Positions 24,765 to 35,004 of a stretch of 64,000 bases of DNA are shown here, piece by piece (the stretch's first letter is position 1; each line of letters starts with the position of its first letter). The position numbers and the translations under genes were made by a program. The stretch comes from RPQJ01 sp963712815 (GTDB lineage: Bacteria > Pseudomonadota > Gammaproteobacteria > Steroidobacterales > Steroidobacteraceae). The stretch spans positions 186,001 to 250,000 of the forward strand of contig CAVQJL010000007.1 in assembly GCA_963712815.1 (NCBI GenBank), in the 5' to 3' direction. The notes beneath the pieces were generated by a model. That model saw only the letters and a list, made by a program, of their open reading frames with translations, was not told where the DNA came from and ran no database searches.

Positions 24765-25859
24765 CTACTGGTCCTCTCCGCCCGCGGCGTCCGCCCACGC
24801 CTCCTGGACGATCTCGTGCAGCACCGCGGTGGCGAAGGCGCCTCGCGGCAGTTCGAACGCCAGCACGAGTCCGTCGACGTCGATCGACCACTCGAGTTCC
24901 CGTACCGGCAACCGCAGGCTACGCCGCTCCTGCTCGAGGCCCTGCGACTCGAGCAGTGCGCAAAGCGCAGCCTCGCCCGCAACCACTGAGTCCTCGACGG
25001 CGAGCGCGTCGGCCGTCGCCGGCGAGGCGCCGCGGCCCCACAGCGGGCCGCTCGGGTGCACGTCCATGGCCTCGCAGCGCGCCGCGAGTTCGTCGTCGAT
25101 CGCCGCGGCACGGAAGAAGCTGCGCCGGCCGTCGAGCACTACTGCCTCGCCCGGCAGCAGCCGATCCCACCGGCCCTGCGCCACGCGTGCCGCGAGCACC
25201 GCATTGAACACGGCACTGCGGCCCGCGGAGAGCGCGAAAGCGCGCGCAGCGCGGTCCCGCGGCGCGGCGCCGCCCGCGGCCCAGTGACGTGCGCGATCGA
25301 GGTTGCTGCCGCGGCGGCCGAAGCGCTGCGGCCCGAAGTAGTTCGGCACGCCGCTCCGGGCGATGAGTTCGAGGCGGGACCGCAGCGCATCGGCATCTCC
25401 CTCGATATCGCGCACCCGCAGCGCGAAGCGGTTGGCGCGGTGCGAACCCGGCCGCAGCTTGCGGCCGTGACGGGTCGCCGCCACGACGCGATAGCCGTCG
25501 CCCGCCAGCGCGAGGCAGGGCTCGAGCGGGGCCTGCGCGGGCCAGGGCAGCGTGTAGGCCTGCCGCGTCACGGCATCGCGGTCCTTCTGGCCGGACCAGC
25601 CGACGTCGCGGGCCGCGACGCCCGCCGCCCTGGCGAGCTGTGCGGCCACCCAGCCGGTGTTTGCGCCGCGCTTCTCGACCACGAGCAGCACGTGGGAGCC
25701 GGACCCGTTGGCTTCGAAGCCGAGCACCTCGTCCACCCGGAAATCCTCCGGGCTCGCGCGCACCCGGCCGCGCACCGGCGGCGTCCCATGGGCCGTCGGC
25801 ACGTGCAGCGGGCCAGCGGGTGGATCGGCGCGGTCCGCCGCGTCGGCGGTGCCTGTCAC
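24765..25859 (-). CDS. truD: tRNA pseudouridine(13) synthase TruD
   Basis: Isomerises U13 in tRNA-Glu. The 364-residue protein has the TruD-specific order: RASPEDFRVDEVLGFEANG, VEKRGANTGWVA, the catalytic segment VGWSGQKDRDAVTRQ with Asp, and GVPNYFGPQRFGRRGSN. The start is GTG at 25859, 7 bp after the ispF stop, adding about 15 residues to the E. coli length (349). An earlier in-frame start at 26015 lies inside ispF. The ispD-ispF-truD-surE-pcm order is as in E. coli. Confidence 0.93.
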   Translation of the reverse strand: MTGTADAADRADPPAGPLHVPTAHGTPPVRGRVRASPEDFRVDEVLGFEANGSGSHVLLVVEKRGANTGWVAAQLARAAGVAARDVGWSGQKDRDAVTRQAYTLPWPAQAPLEPCLALAGDGYRVVAATRHGRKLRPGSHRANRFALRVRDIEGDADALRSRLELIARSGVPNYFGPQRFGRRGSNLDRARHWAAGGAAPRDRAARAFALSAGRSAVFNAVLAARVAQGRWDRLLPGEAVVLDGRRSFFRAAAIDDELAARCEAMDVHPSGPLWGRGASPATADALAVEDSVVAGEAALCALLESQGLEQERRSLRLPVRELEWSIDVDGLVLAFELPRGAFATAVLHEIVQEAWADAAGGEDQ

Positions 25860-25866
25860 GGGCGGG

Positions 25867-26358
25867 TCACGAATTGGCGCGCACGACCTGGTGCGCAAGC
25901 AGAACGACCGCGTGGCAGGCGAGACCCTCGGCGCGACCGATTGCGCCGAGCCCCTCGCAGGTGGTCGCCTTGACGTTGATGCGGTCCGGCGTCGTCTCGA
26001 GGTCGCTTGCGACATTGGCGCGCATCTGCGCCCGGTGTGGGCCCAGCCGCGGCGCCTCCGCCAGCACGGTCAGGTCCGCATTGACGAGTCGATAACCGTT
26101 CTCGCGCAGCAGCCGCGTGCAATGCCGCAGGAACGTGCGGCTGTCGGCGCCCTTCCAGCGCGGGTCGGTATCCGGGAAGTGCTGGCCGATGTCGCCCAGG
26201 GCCATCGCGCCGAGCAATGCGTCGCACAGTGCGTGCAGCAGCACGTCGCCGTCGGAGTGCGCCTTCACGCCGTGGTGGAAGGGGATTCGGACGCCGCCGA
26301 GCGTGACGTGATCGCCCGCCTCGAAGGCGTGCACGTCGAATCCGAACCCGACCCTCAT
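25867..26358 (-). CDS. ispF: 2-C-methyl-D-erythritol 2,4-cyclodiphosphate synthase
   Basis: Forms the cyclic diphosphate intermediate of the MEP isoprenoid pathway, releasing CMP. The 163-residue protein has the zinc-binding FGFDVHAFEAGD, the signature KAHSDGDVLLHALCDALLGA, and NVKATTCEGLGAIGRAEG near the end. Its ATG overlaps the ispD stop by 4 nt. The product of IspD, after IspE phosphorylation elsewhere, is its substrate. Typical in length and motifs. Confidence 0.97.
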   Translation of the reverse strand: MRVGFGFDVHAFEAGDHVTLGGVRIPFHHGVKAHSDGDVLLHALCDALLGAMALGDIGQHFPDTDPRWKGADSRTFLRHCTRLLRENGYRLVNADLTVLAEAPRLGPHRAQMRANVASDLETTPDRINVKATTCEGLGAIGRAEGLACHAVVLLAHQVVRANS

Positions 26359-27062
26359 CGCCGGACCGCCGCGCCGAGGATCGCTCCGGCCAGCGCGAGA
26401 TCCTCCGGATGCGTGACCTTGAGGTTGTCGCCGCGCCCGCGGACCAGCCGCGGCCGCAGCCCCAGCGATTCGACGGCGGCCGCCTCGTCCGTCACGCTTC
26501 GCTCACGGTCGAGGCACAGCGCGAGCGCGCGCCTGAGCACGCCATAGCGGAACATCTGCGGCGTCAGTGCCCGCCACAACCGCTCGCGCGGCAGGGTGCG
26601 ATCGCTGCGCCCGTCCGACGCCGCGACCTTGAGCGTATCGTCGAGCGGCACCGCCAGCAGGCCACCGACCGGATCGTCGCCCACACCGGCGATGAGCGCG
26701 CGCAGGTCCGAGCGCCGCAGGCAAGGCCGCGCGGCATCGTGCACCAGCACCCAGTCACGGTCGCGCGCCTCGGGCTCGAGCGCACGCAGCGCGTTCGCGA
26801 CCGAGATATCGCGGCGCGGCCCGCCGACGCAGCTGCGCACGCGCGCCTCGCGGGCCTCCGGCAGGCGCGCGAACCGCCGGTCGCCGGGCGCGATCGCGAC
26901 CACGACCGCCGCGATCGACGGCTCAGCGAGCAACGCGCGGAGCGCCCACGACAGGACCGGCCGGCCCTGCACGGGCGAATACTGCTTGGGTTGCGCCCGA
27001 CCGAAGCGCTCGCCACGCCCGGCCGCCGGCACGACCGCCCAGCGTCGATCGCGTCGGCTCAT
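26355..27062 (-). CDS. ispD: 2-C-methyl-D-erythritol 4-phosphate cytidylyltransferase
   Basis: Couples CTP to methylerythritol phosphate in the MEP pathway. The 235-residue nucleotidyltransferase has the N-terminal VVPAAGRGERFG followed by PKQYSPVQGRPVL, the conserved VLVHDAARPC, and DNLKVTHPEDLALA at the C-terminus. It overlaps ftsB upstream and ispF downstream by 4 nt each. The preceding step is catalysed by Dxr, encoded at 47041-48228. Confidence 0.96.
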   Translation of the reverse strand: MSRRDRRWAVVPAAGRGERFGRAQPKQYSPVQGRPVLSWALRALLAEPSIAAVVVAIAPGDRRFARLPEAREARVRSCVGGPRRDISVANALRALEPEARDRDWVLVHDAARPCLRRSDLRALIAGVGDDPVGGLLAVPLDDTLKVAASDGRSDRTLPRERLWRALTPQMFRYGVLRRALALCLDRERSVTDEAAAVESLGLRPRLVRGRGDNLKVTHPEDLALAGAILGAAVRR

Positions 27063-27400
27063 CGCGAGTCGGCCTCGGCGGTACGCCGCTCCTCCTGTCC
27101 GGGTTCGGGCGCATCGTCCGGGGCCGTGGGCAGCACCTGGAAGAACGTCTCATTGGCGCCGATCATGCCGAGGTCGGCGCGCGCACGCTCCTCGATGGCG
27201 GCGCGACCCTCCTTGAGGTCGCGCACCTCGGCGGCGAGCCGCCGGTTGCGCTCGCTCAGGCGGGCGTTCTCGGCGGCCTGGGCGTCGATGGCGGCCTCGG
27301 TTCGCCACAGGTCGCGCATGCCGTTGGGCGAGATCCACAGCCGATACTGCAGCGCCAGTAGAGCCGCGATGAGCAGCACCGCCACGATGCGTGCGCTCAT
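27059..27400 (-). CDS. ftsB: cell division protein FtsB
   Basis: Bitopic inner-membrane protein that forms a complex with FtsL and FtsQ at the division site. The 113-residue protein has one N-terminal membrane helix (about residues 4-19), a coiled coil (about 30-70, AENARLSERNRRLAAEVRDL), and the conserved ARADLGMIGANETFFQVL. The ATG at 27400 lies 8 bp after the eno stop and the eno-ftsB-ispD order is classical. The C-terminal tail is a little longer than in E. coli (103 residues). Confidence 0.93.
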   Translation of the reverse strand: MSARIVAVLLIAALLALQYRLWISPNGMRDLWRTEAAIDAQAAENARLSERNRRLAAEVRDLKEGRAAIEERARADLGMIGANETFFQVLPTAPDDAPEPGQEERRTAEADSR

Positions 27401-27408
27401 GGGTCGGC

Positions 27409-28707
27409 TCAGCCCCGTGCCGCCGGCAGCGGCACCGGGAAAGCGGCGCGGCCGGCATAGGAGACGTCGGCGCCGAGCTCGGCCTCGATGCGCAGCAGCT
27501 GGTTGTACTTGGCGATTCGGTCCGAGCGGCACAGCGAGCCGGTCTTGATCTGCGTGGCGCGCGTCGCCACGGCGATGTCGGCGATGGTGCTGTCCTCGGT
27601 CTCGCCCGAGCGATGCGAGACCACCGCGCTGTAGCCGGCGGCGGCCGCCATGTCGATCGCCTCGAGCGTCTCCGTGAGCGTGCCGATCTGGTTCGGCTTG
27701 ATCAGGATCGAGTTGGCGATGCCGCGGGCGATGGCGTCGCGGAAGATCCGTGTGTTGGTGACGAAGACGTCGTCGCCGACGAGCTGCACCTTGCGGCCGA
27801 GCCGCTGCGTGAGCAGCGCCCAACCGTCCCAGTCGGCCTCCGCCATGCCGTCCTCAACGGTCACGATCGGGTACCTGTCCACGAGCCCTGCGAGGTAGTC
27901 CACGAACTCGGCCGGCGTGAAGCTGCGGCCCTCCGACTCGAGTTCGTACTTGCCGTCCTTGAAGAACTCCGAGCTCGCCACGTCGAGACCGAGGAAAACG
28001 TCGCGTCCTGCCTTGAAGCCCGCGCGGCCCACGGCCTCGAGGATGGTCTCGAGCGCCGCTTCGTTCGACGGCAGGTTAGGGGCGAAGCCGCCCTCGTCGC
28101 CGACCGCCGTTGCGAGCCCGCGCTCGTGCAGCACCTTCTTGAGCGTGTGGAAGATCTCCGCGCCGCAGCGCAGCGCCTCGGAGAAGCTCGGGCTCCCGAC
28201 CGGCAGCACCATGAACTCCTGGATGTCCACGCTGTTGTCCGCGTGCGCGCCGCCGTTGATGATGTTCATCATCGGCACGGGCATGACCATCGGACCTGCG
28301 CCCCCGAGGCGACGGTAGAGCCCGTGCCCGCTCGAGCGGGCGGCGGCGTGCGCTGCGGCGAGCGACACCGCGAGGATCGCGTTCGCGCCGAGCCGCGACT
28401 TGGTCTCCGTGCCGTCGAGCTCGATCATGCGCCGGTCGAGTCCCGCCTGGTCGAGCACGTCGTGGCCGAGGAGCGCGCCGCGGATCTCGCCGTTGGCGTT
28501 CGCCACGGCCTTGCGGACGCCCTTGCCGAAATAGCGGCCCTTGTCGCCGTCGCGCAGCTCCACCGCCTCGCGCGTGCCCGTGGAGGCCCCCGAGGGCACC
28601 GCCGCACGGCCCGTCGCGCCGCCCTCGACGAGCACGTCGGCTTCCACGGTGGGGTTGCCGCGTGAGTCCATGATCTCGCGGGCCTTGATGTCGACGATCC
28701 GGGTCAT
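27409..28707 (-). CDS. eno: enolase
   Basis: Converts 2-phosphoglycerate to phosphoenolpyruvate in glycolysis and is a component of the RNA degradosome in some Proteobacteria. The 432-residue protein has AREIMDSRGNPTVEADV at the N-terminus, the metal and catalytic segments VGDEGGFAPNL and TVEDGMAEADWDGW, and the signature ILIKPNQIGTLTETLEAI, with SHRSGETEDSTIADIAVA. Its ATG overlaps the kdsA stop by 4 nt. Its substrate relations link it to the neighbouring kdsA, whose enzyme consumes phosphoenolpyruvate. Confidence 0.98.
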   Translation of the reverse strand: MTRIVDIKAREIMDSRGNPTVEADVLVEGGATGRAAVPSGASTGTREAVELRDGDKGRYFGKGVRKAVANANGEIRGALLGHDVLDQAGLDRRMIELDGTETKSRLGANAILAVSLAAAHAAARSSGHGLYRRLGGAGPMVMPVPMMNIINGGAHADNSVDIQEFMVLPVGSPSFSEALRCGAEIFHTLKKVLHERGLATAVGDEGGFAPNLPSNEAALETILEAVGRAGFKAGRDVFLGLDVASSEFFKDGKYELESEGRSFTPAEFVDYLAGLVDRYPIVTVEDGMAEADWDGWALLTQRLGRKVQLVGDDVFVTNTRIFRDAIARGIANSILIKPNQIGTLTETLEAIDMAAAAGYSAVVSHRSGETEDSTIADIAVATRATQIKTGSLCRSDRIAKYNQLLRIEAELGADVSYAGRAAFPVPLPAARG

Positions 28708-29537
28708 AAGCCTGATTCCTCGTAGGGCCGCGACTTCACCGCGGCGTCAATCTCTTTCATCACCGTGAGCAGTGCGCGCATGCGATCGAGCGGCCACGCG
28801 TTGGGGCCGTCGGAGAGCGCCCGCGCCGGGTCGGGATGGGTCTCCATGAACACGCCGGCGATGCCCGCGGCGACCGCGGCGCGGGCCAGCACCGGAACGA
28901 ACTCCCGCTGGCCGCCGGAGGCATTGCCCTGCCCGCCCGGCAGCTGCACGGAGTGCGTCGCGTCGAACACCACCGGGCAGCCGGTCTCGCGCATCACCGC
29001 GAGCGAACGCATGTCCGCGACGAGATTGTTGTAGCCGAAGCTGAAGCCGCGCTCGCAGACCAGGATCTGCTCGTTGCCCGTCGAGCGCGCCTTCTCGACC
29101 ACGTTGCGCATCTCCCAGGGCGAGAGGAACTGGCCCTTCTTGATGTTGACGGGCTTGCCCTGCGCGGCGGCGCCGACGATGAAGTTGGTCTGGCGGCAGA
29201 GGAACGCCGGCGTCTGCAGCACGTCCACGACGGAGGCCACCTCGGCGAGCGGCGTGTCCTCGTGCACGTCGGTGAGCACCGGCACGCCGAGCTGACTGCG
29301 CACTTCGGCGAGGACGCGCAGGCCTTCCTCGATGCCCGGGCCGCGGAAGCTGCCCTTCGAGGAGCGGTTGGCCTTATCGAACGACGCCTTGAAGACGTAG
29401 GGGATGCCGAGCTCGCCCGTCAGCTCGCGCATGCGGCCGGCGACGTCGATCACCAGCGCCTCGCTCTCGATGACGCACGGTCCCGCGATCAGGAAGAAGG
29501 GACGGTCGGGTCCGACCTCGAATCCGCAGAGCCTCAT
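28704..29537 (-). CDS. kdsA: 3-deoxy-8-phosphooctulonate synthase KdsA
   Basis: Condenses arabinose 5-phosphate with phosphoenolpyruvate to give KDO 8-phosphate for the lipopolysaccharide core. The 277-residue TIM-barrel protein shows FFLIAGPCVIESEALVID, FKASFDKANRSSKGSFRGPG and VFDATHSVQLPGG. It overlaps pyrG (stop) and eno (start) by 4 nt each. CTP made by PyrG is needed to activate KDO, so pyrG-kdsA is a functional pair as well as a positional one. Confidence 0.97.
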   Translation of the reverse strand: MRLCGFEVGPDRPFFLIAGPCVIESEALVIDVAGRMRELTGELGIPYVFKASFDKANRSSKGSFRGPGIEEGLRVLAEVRSQLGVPVLTDVHEDTPLAEVASVVDVLQTPAFLCRQTNFIVGAAAQGKPVNIKKGQFLSPWEMRNVVEKARSTGNEQILVCERGFSFGYNNLVADMRSLAVMRETGCPVVFDATHSVQLPGGQGNASGGQREFVPVLARAAVAAGIAGVFMETHPDPARALSDGPNAWPLDRMRALLTVMKEIDAAVKSRPYEESGL

Positions 29538-31180
29538 GCGCCAGCCGCCGCCGGCAGCTGCTCGGCACGGTGCACCCGCGCCGCCTTCACGAAGCCCGTG
29601 AACAGCGGGTGGCCGTCGCGGGGCGTGGATCGGAACTCGGGGTGGTACTGGCTCGCGACGAAGAACGGGTGCTGCGGCAGCTCGATGACCTCGACGAGCC
29701 CGTCGCGCGAAAAGCCGGAAAAGCGCAGCCCCGCGTTCATGAGCTTCTGCAGGTAGTTGTTGTTGAACTCGTAGCGGTGGCGATGGCGCTCGCGGATGAC
29801 GTCCGCGCCGTAGATGGCATGCGCGCGCGAGCCGTGCGAGATGCGGATCTCCTGGGCCCCGAGGCGCATGGTGCCGCCGAGGTTGGAGGCCTCGTCACGG
29901 GACTCGACCGTGCCCTTCTGGTCCTGCCACTCGGTGATCAGCGCGATGACCGGGTGGGGGCTGGCGCGGTTGAACTCGGTGCTGTGCGCGCCCTCGAGGG
30001 AGGCGACGTGGCGGGCGAACTCGATGATGGCGAGCTGCATCCCGAGGCAGATGCCGAGGTAGGGCACGCCGTGCTCGCGCGCGTAGCGCACGGCCTCGAT
30101 CTTGCCCTCGATGCCCCGCTCGCCGAAGCCGCCCGGCACCAGGATCGCGTCCAGTCCTGCCAGGCAGTCGGTGCCGTGCCGCTCGACGTCCGTGGCCTCG
30201 ATGAACTCGAGCTTGACGCGCGTTCGGGTACGCAGCCCGGCGTGCATCAGCGCCTCGCACAGCGAGATGTAGGCGTCCTTGAGGTTCACGTACTTGCCGA
30301 CCATGCCGATCGTGACGCCCAGGTCCGGGCTGCCCTTGGCGGCGACCACCTGGTGCCACTCCTTCAGGTCGGCCGGCGGCGCCGAAATGCCGAGCTTCTC
30401 GCAGACGATGGCATCGAGCGATTGTTCGTGCAGCAGCTGCGGGATCTTGTAGATGTCGTCCGCGTCCACGGCGGAGAACACCGCGCGCTCCTCGACGTTG
30501 GTGAACAGCGCGATCTTGCGCCGTTGCTCCGGCGGCAGCGGGTCGCGGCAGCGGCACAGCAGCACGTCGGGCTGGATGCCGATCGAGCGCAGCTCCTTCA
30601 CCGAGTGCTGCGTGGGCTTGGTCTTGATCTCGCCCGACGTCGCGATGTAGGGAATCAGCGTCAGGTGCATGTAGAGGACGTTGTTGCGGCCCATCTCGAC
30701 GCCGAGCTGGCGGATGGCCTCGAGGAACGGCAGCGACTCGATGTCGCCCACCGTGCCGCCGATCTCCACCATGCACACGTCGGCATCGCCCGCACCCATG
30801 CGGATGCAGTGCTTGATCTCGTCGGTGATGTGCGGGATCACCTGCACCGTCGCGCCGAGGTAGTCGCCGCGACGCTCCTTGGCGATCACCCGCTCGTAGA
30901 TGCGCCCGGTGGTGAAGTTGCTGTGACGCCCGGTGGTCGTGCGCACGAAGCGCTCGTAGTGGCCGAGATCGAGGTCGGTCTCGGTGCCGTCGTCGGTGAC
31001 GAACACCTCGCCGTGCTGGAACGGGCTCATGGTGCCCGGATCCACGTTGATGTACGGGTCGAGCTTGACGAGCGTGACCTTGAGGCCGCGCGCCTCGAGG
31101 ATGGCGCCCAGGGAGGCGGCGGCAATGCCCTTCCCCAGCGAGGAAACCACACCGCCGGTCACGCAGATGAACTTGGTCAT
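29534..31180 (-). CDS. pyrG: CTP synthase
   Basis: Aminates UTP to CTP with glutamine or ammonia. The 548-residue protein starts with KFICVTGGVVSSLGKGIAAA (synthetase P-loop), and its C-terminal glutaminase domain has the nucleophile segment PYLGICLGMQLAIIEFARHV and the His/Glu segment SQYHPEFRSTP. The ATG at 31180 is the family start; long in-frame upstream sequence lies within tilS. It leads the pyrG-kdsA-eno group. Confidence 0.97.
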   Translation of the reverse strand: MTKFICVTGGVVSSLGKGIAAASLGAILEARGLKVTLVKLDPYINVDPGTMSPFQHGEVFVTDDGTETDLDLGHYERFVRTTTGRHSNFTTGRIYERVIAKERRGDYLGATVQVIPHITDEIKHCIRMGAGDADVCMVEIGGTVGDIESLPFLEAIRQLGVEMGRNNVLYMHLTLIPYIATSGEIKTKPTQHSVKELRSIGIQPDVLLCRCRDPLPPEQRRKIALFTNVEERAVFSAVDADDIYKIPQLLHEQSLDAIVCEKLGISAPPADLKEWHQVVAAKGSPDLGVTIGMVGKYVNLKDAYISLCEALMHAGLRTRTRVKLEFIEATDVERHGTDCLAGLDAILVPGGFGERGIEGKIEAVRYAREHGVPYLGICLGMQLAIIEFARHVASLEGAHSTEFNRASPHPVIALITEWQDQKGTVESRDEASNLGGTMRLGAQEIRISHGSRAHAIYGADVIRERHRHRYEFNNNYLQKLMNAGLRFSGFSRDGLVEVIELPQHPFFVASQYHPEFRSTPRDGHPLFTGFVKAARVHRAEQLPAAAGA

Positions 31181-31221
31181 TGGGGGGCACCGTCGCAGGA
31201 GAAATACGACGGGAGAACAGT

Positions 31222-32622
31222 CTATCGGAACGGCCCCTCCCCGGCCACCGGCAATCGCCACGCTATGGCCTCCGCCTCCGTCAGCACCGGGCGTCCGGAC
31301 CAGGCGATCTCCCATGCGTCCTCGCCCGGTCCGGCCGCGAGTTCGCCTCCGCAGGCGAGGTCGCCCAGCGCGACGATCTCCCCCGCGGCGTAAACCACCG
31401 GCAGCGACTCGCGCAGCCAGGGCAGCACGCCCTGCTCCTGCAACCACTTGCGCAGCGCCCGCCGGTGCGCGGTGCCGGCCGGCCGGAACACCCCAGACGC
31501 GGGACGCGAGCCCACGACGAGCGGCCCGACGAGCCGGGCGCGACTCAGGCCGCGCCCGGTCGCCGGCCGTAGCGTGAGTCGCCCGAGCGCCCCCAGATCG
31601 AGCGTTTCGCCGGGGCGCCAGCCGATCGAGCCCGATTCGAACGGCTGCAGCAACAACTCCGCTGCCGCGTCCGCATAGAGCCGTCCGCGGTAGCGTCGCA
31701 CGACGACGCCCCGCCAGCGCGTCTCGGGAAGCCGATCCGCCGCCGCGCGCAGCGCATCCCGTCGCAGCGCCTCGAGCGTTGCGGCGGCGGGCACCGGCAA
31801 CCCGAGTGCCCGCAGCCAGGCCCGCAGCGCGCGGCGCTGCCGGGCGGGACCGAGCGCGACGAGCCTCGACAACGAGACCGTCCGGCCTTCGGCCACCGCC
31901 GCGAGATCGGCGGCGGCCGACGCATCGTCGAGTGCGACCGCCTCGGCCACCTGGACCGCGACCCGCCCGACGGTGCGCGCGGCGGCCGGCCAGCGCCGGC
32001 GCAGGGACGGCAGCACCTCGAGCCGCAGGTAGTTGCGGTCGAAGCGCGGGTCCAGATTCGAGGGATCCTCGAGCCAATCGAGGCCCCGCGACATCGCCCA
32101 CTCGCCGAGCTCGGCGCGCGTGAATGGCAGCAGCGGCCGCGCGTGCCAGCCGCCCACGAATGCACCGACCGACGGCATGCCCGCGAGCGCGCGCAGTCCC
32201 CCGCCCCGCAGCCACTGCAGCAGCACGGACTCGAGCTGGTCGTCGCCGTGATGCGCGGTGAGCAGCACCTCGCCTGGCCGCAGTCGCGCGCCGAGCGCAG
32301 CGTAACGGACGGCGCGCGCCGCGGCCTCCGGGCTTTCGCCGGCCGCCGCCCGCGCATCCACATGCACCACCTCGCAGGCCACACCGAACCGGGCGGCGAG
32401 CGCCACGCTGTGCCCGGACCAGGCTGCAGCGTCCGGGTGCAGGCCGTGGTGCACGTGGATCGCCCGCAGCGGCGCGAGTGCAGGGGCGGCGGCGAGGGCC
32501 GCGAGCAGCACGGTCGAGTCGAGTCCGCCGCTCAGCGCGAGGCAGTAGCCGGTGGGCACTGCACCGGCCTCGCCGAGCGCGCCTTCGAGCGCCTCGCGCA
32601 GACTTTCCGGGGTAAAGGCCAA
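31222..32622 (-). CDS. tilS: tRNA(Ile)-lysidine synthase
   Basis: Modifies C34 of tRNA-Ile(CAU) to lysidine with ATP and lysine so that it reads AUA. The 466-residue protein has the PP-loop LALSGGLDSTVLLAAL, LLTAHHGDDQLESVLLQWLRG, and the C-terminal TilS domains with GTAHRRALRKWLQEQGVLP. The start is TTG at 32622, 7 bp after the accA stop. No ATG or GTG gives a better N-terminus. The accA-tilS pairing occurs in many Gammaproteobacteria. Confidence 0.93.
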   Translation of the reverse strand: MAFTPESLREALEGALGEAGAVPTGYCLALSGGLDSTVLLAALAAAPALAPLRAIHVHHGLHPDAAAWSGHSVALAARFGVACEVVHVDARAAAGESPEAAARAVRYAALGARLRPGEVLLTAHHGDDQLESVLLQWLRGGGLRALAGMPSVGAFVGGWHARPLLPFTRAELGEWAMSRGLDWLEDPSNLDPRFDRNYLRLEVLPSLRRRWPAAARTVGRVAVQVAEAVALDDASAAADLAAVAEGRTVSLSRLVALGPARQRRALRAWLRALGLPVPAAATLEALRRDALRAAADRLPETRWRGVVVRRYRGRLYADAAAELLLQPFESGSIGWRPGETLDLGALGRLTLRPATGRGLSRARLVGPLVVGSRPASGVFRPAGTAHRRALRKWLQEQGVLPWLRESLPVVYAAGEIVALGDLACGGELAAGPGEDAWEIAWSGRPVLTEAEAIAWRLPVAGEGPFR

Positions 32623-32629
32623 GGACCGG

Positions 32630-33589
32630 TCAGCCGGCCCGATACACGCCCTGCGCGCGCAGCCGCGCCTGACGCCGCTCGAGCAACTGCTCCTCCGGCC
32701 ACTGCTCGACCTCGTGCAGGTGCCTCAGGAGCGCGGCCTTGAGATCGTCGGCCATGACCTGCGGATCGCGGTGCGCGCCGCCGAGCGGCTCGCGGACGAT
32801 CTCGTCGACCAGCCCGAACTTGGCGATGCGCTCGGCGGTGATGCCCATCGCCTCCGCCGCGAGTTCCTTCTTGTCGGCGCTCTTCCAGAGGATCGAAGCG
32901 CAGCCCTCCGGCGAAATGACCGAGTACACCGCGTACTGCAGCATGATCAGCCGGTCGCACACGCCGATCGCGAGCGCGCCGCCCGAGCCGCCTTCGCCGA
33001 TCACGGCGGTGACCACGGGCACCCGCAGCGTCGCCATCTCGAAGAGGTTGCGGGCGATTGCTTCGCTCTGGTTGCGCTCCTCCGAGCCCACGCCGGGGTA
33101 GGCCCCCGGGGTGTCGATCAACGTCACGATCGGCAGCCGGAAGCGCTCCGCGAGCTTCATCAGCCGCAGCGCCTTGCGGTAGCCCTCGGGCCGCGGCATG
33201 CCGTAGTTGCGGCGCACGCGCTCCTTGGTGTCGCGTCCCTTCTGGTGGCCGATCAGCATCACGGGCCGGCCGTCGAGGCGTGCCGGCCCGCCCACGATCG
33301 CGTAGTCGTCGGCGTACATTCGATCGCCGTGCAGCTCGTGGAACTCCTCGAAGATGGTCGCGGCGTAGTCGAGCGTGTAGGGACGCTGCGGGTGCCGGGC
33401 GAGCTGCGCCACCTGCCAGGGCGTGAGGTTTGCGAAGATGCTGGTGGTCAGCACCCGGCTCTTCGCGCGCAGGCGCGCGATCTCCTCGCCGACGTTGACC
33501 TCGTCGTCGGTGGCGACGAAGCGCAGCTCGTCGATCTTCGCCTCGAGCTCGGCGATCGGTTGCTCGAAATCCAGGAAGCTAAGCGGCAT
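32630..33589 (-). CDS. accA: acetyl-CoA carboxylase carboxyltransferase subunit alpha
   Basis: With AccD transfers carboxyl from carboxybiotin to acetyl-CoA, the first step of fatty acid synthesis. The 319-residue protein (E. coli 319) has LSFLDFEQPIAELEAKIDEL at the start, GHQKGRDTKERVRRNYGMP, and the oxyanion segment IGEGGSGGALAIGVCDRLIM. The ATG at 33589 is normal. In E. coli accA directly follows dnaE; here a transporter gene separates them. Confidence 0.97.
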   Translation of the reverse strand: MPLSFLDFEQPIAELEAKIDELRFVATDDEVNVGEEIARLRAKSRVLTTSIFANLTPWQVAQLARHPQRPYTLDYAATIFEEFHELHGDRMYADDYAIVGGPARLDGRPVMLIGHQKGRDTKERVRRNYGMPRPEGYRKALRLMKLAERFRLPIVTLIDTPGAYPGVGSEERNQSEAIARNLFEMATLRVPVVTAVIGEGGSGGALAIGVCDRLIMLQYAVYSVISPEGCASILWKSADKKELAAEAMGITAERIAKFGLVDEIVREPLGGAHRDPQVMADDLKAALLRHLHEVEQWPEEQLLERRQARLRAQGVYRAG

Positions 33590-33635
33590 GGCCGGGAAGG
33601 ATGCCCTGAGTGGGGGGGACGTGGCTAGCGGCGAC

Positions 33636-34985
<1,350 letters not shown>

Positions 34986-35004
34986 GCATTCCCCCTCTCT
35001 GGCA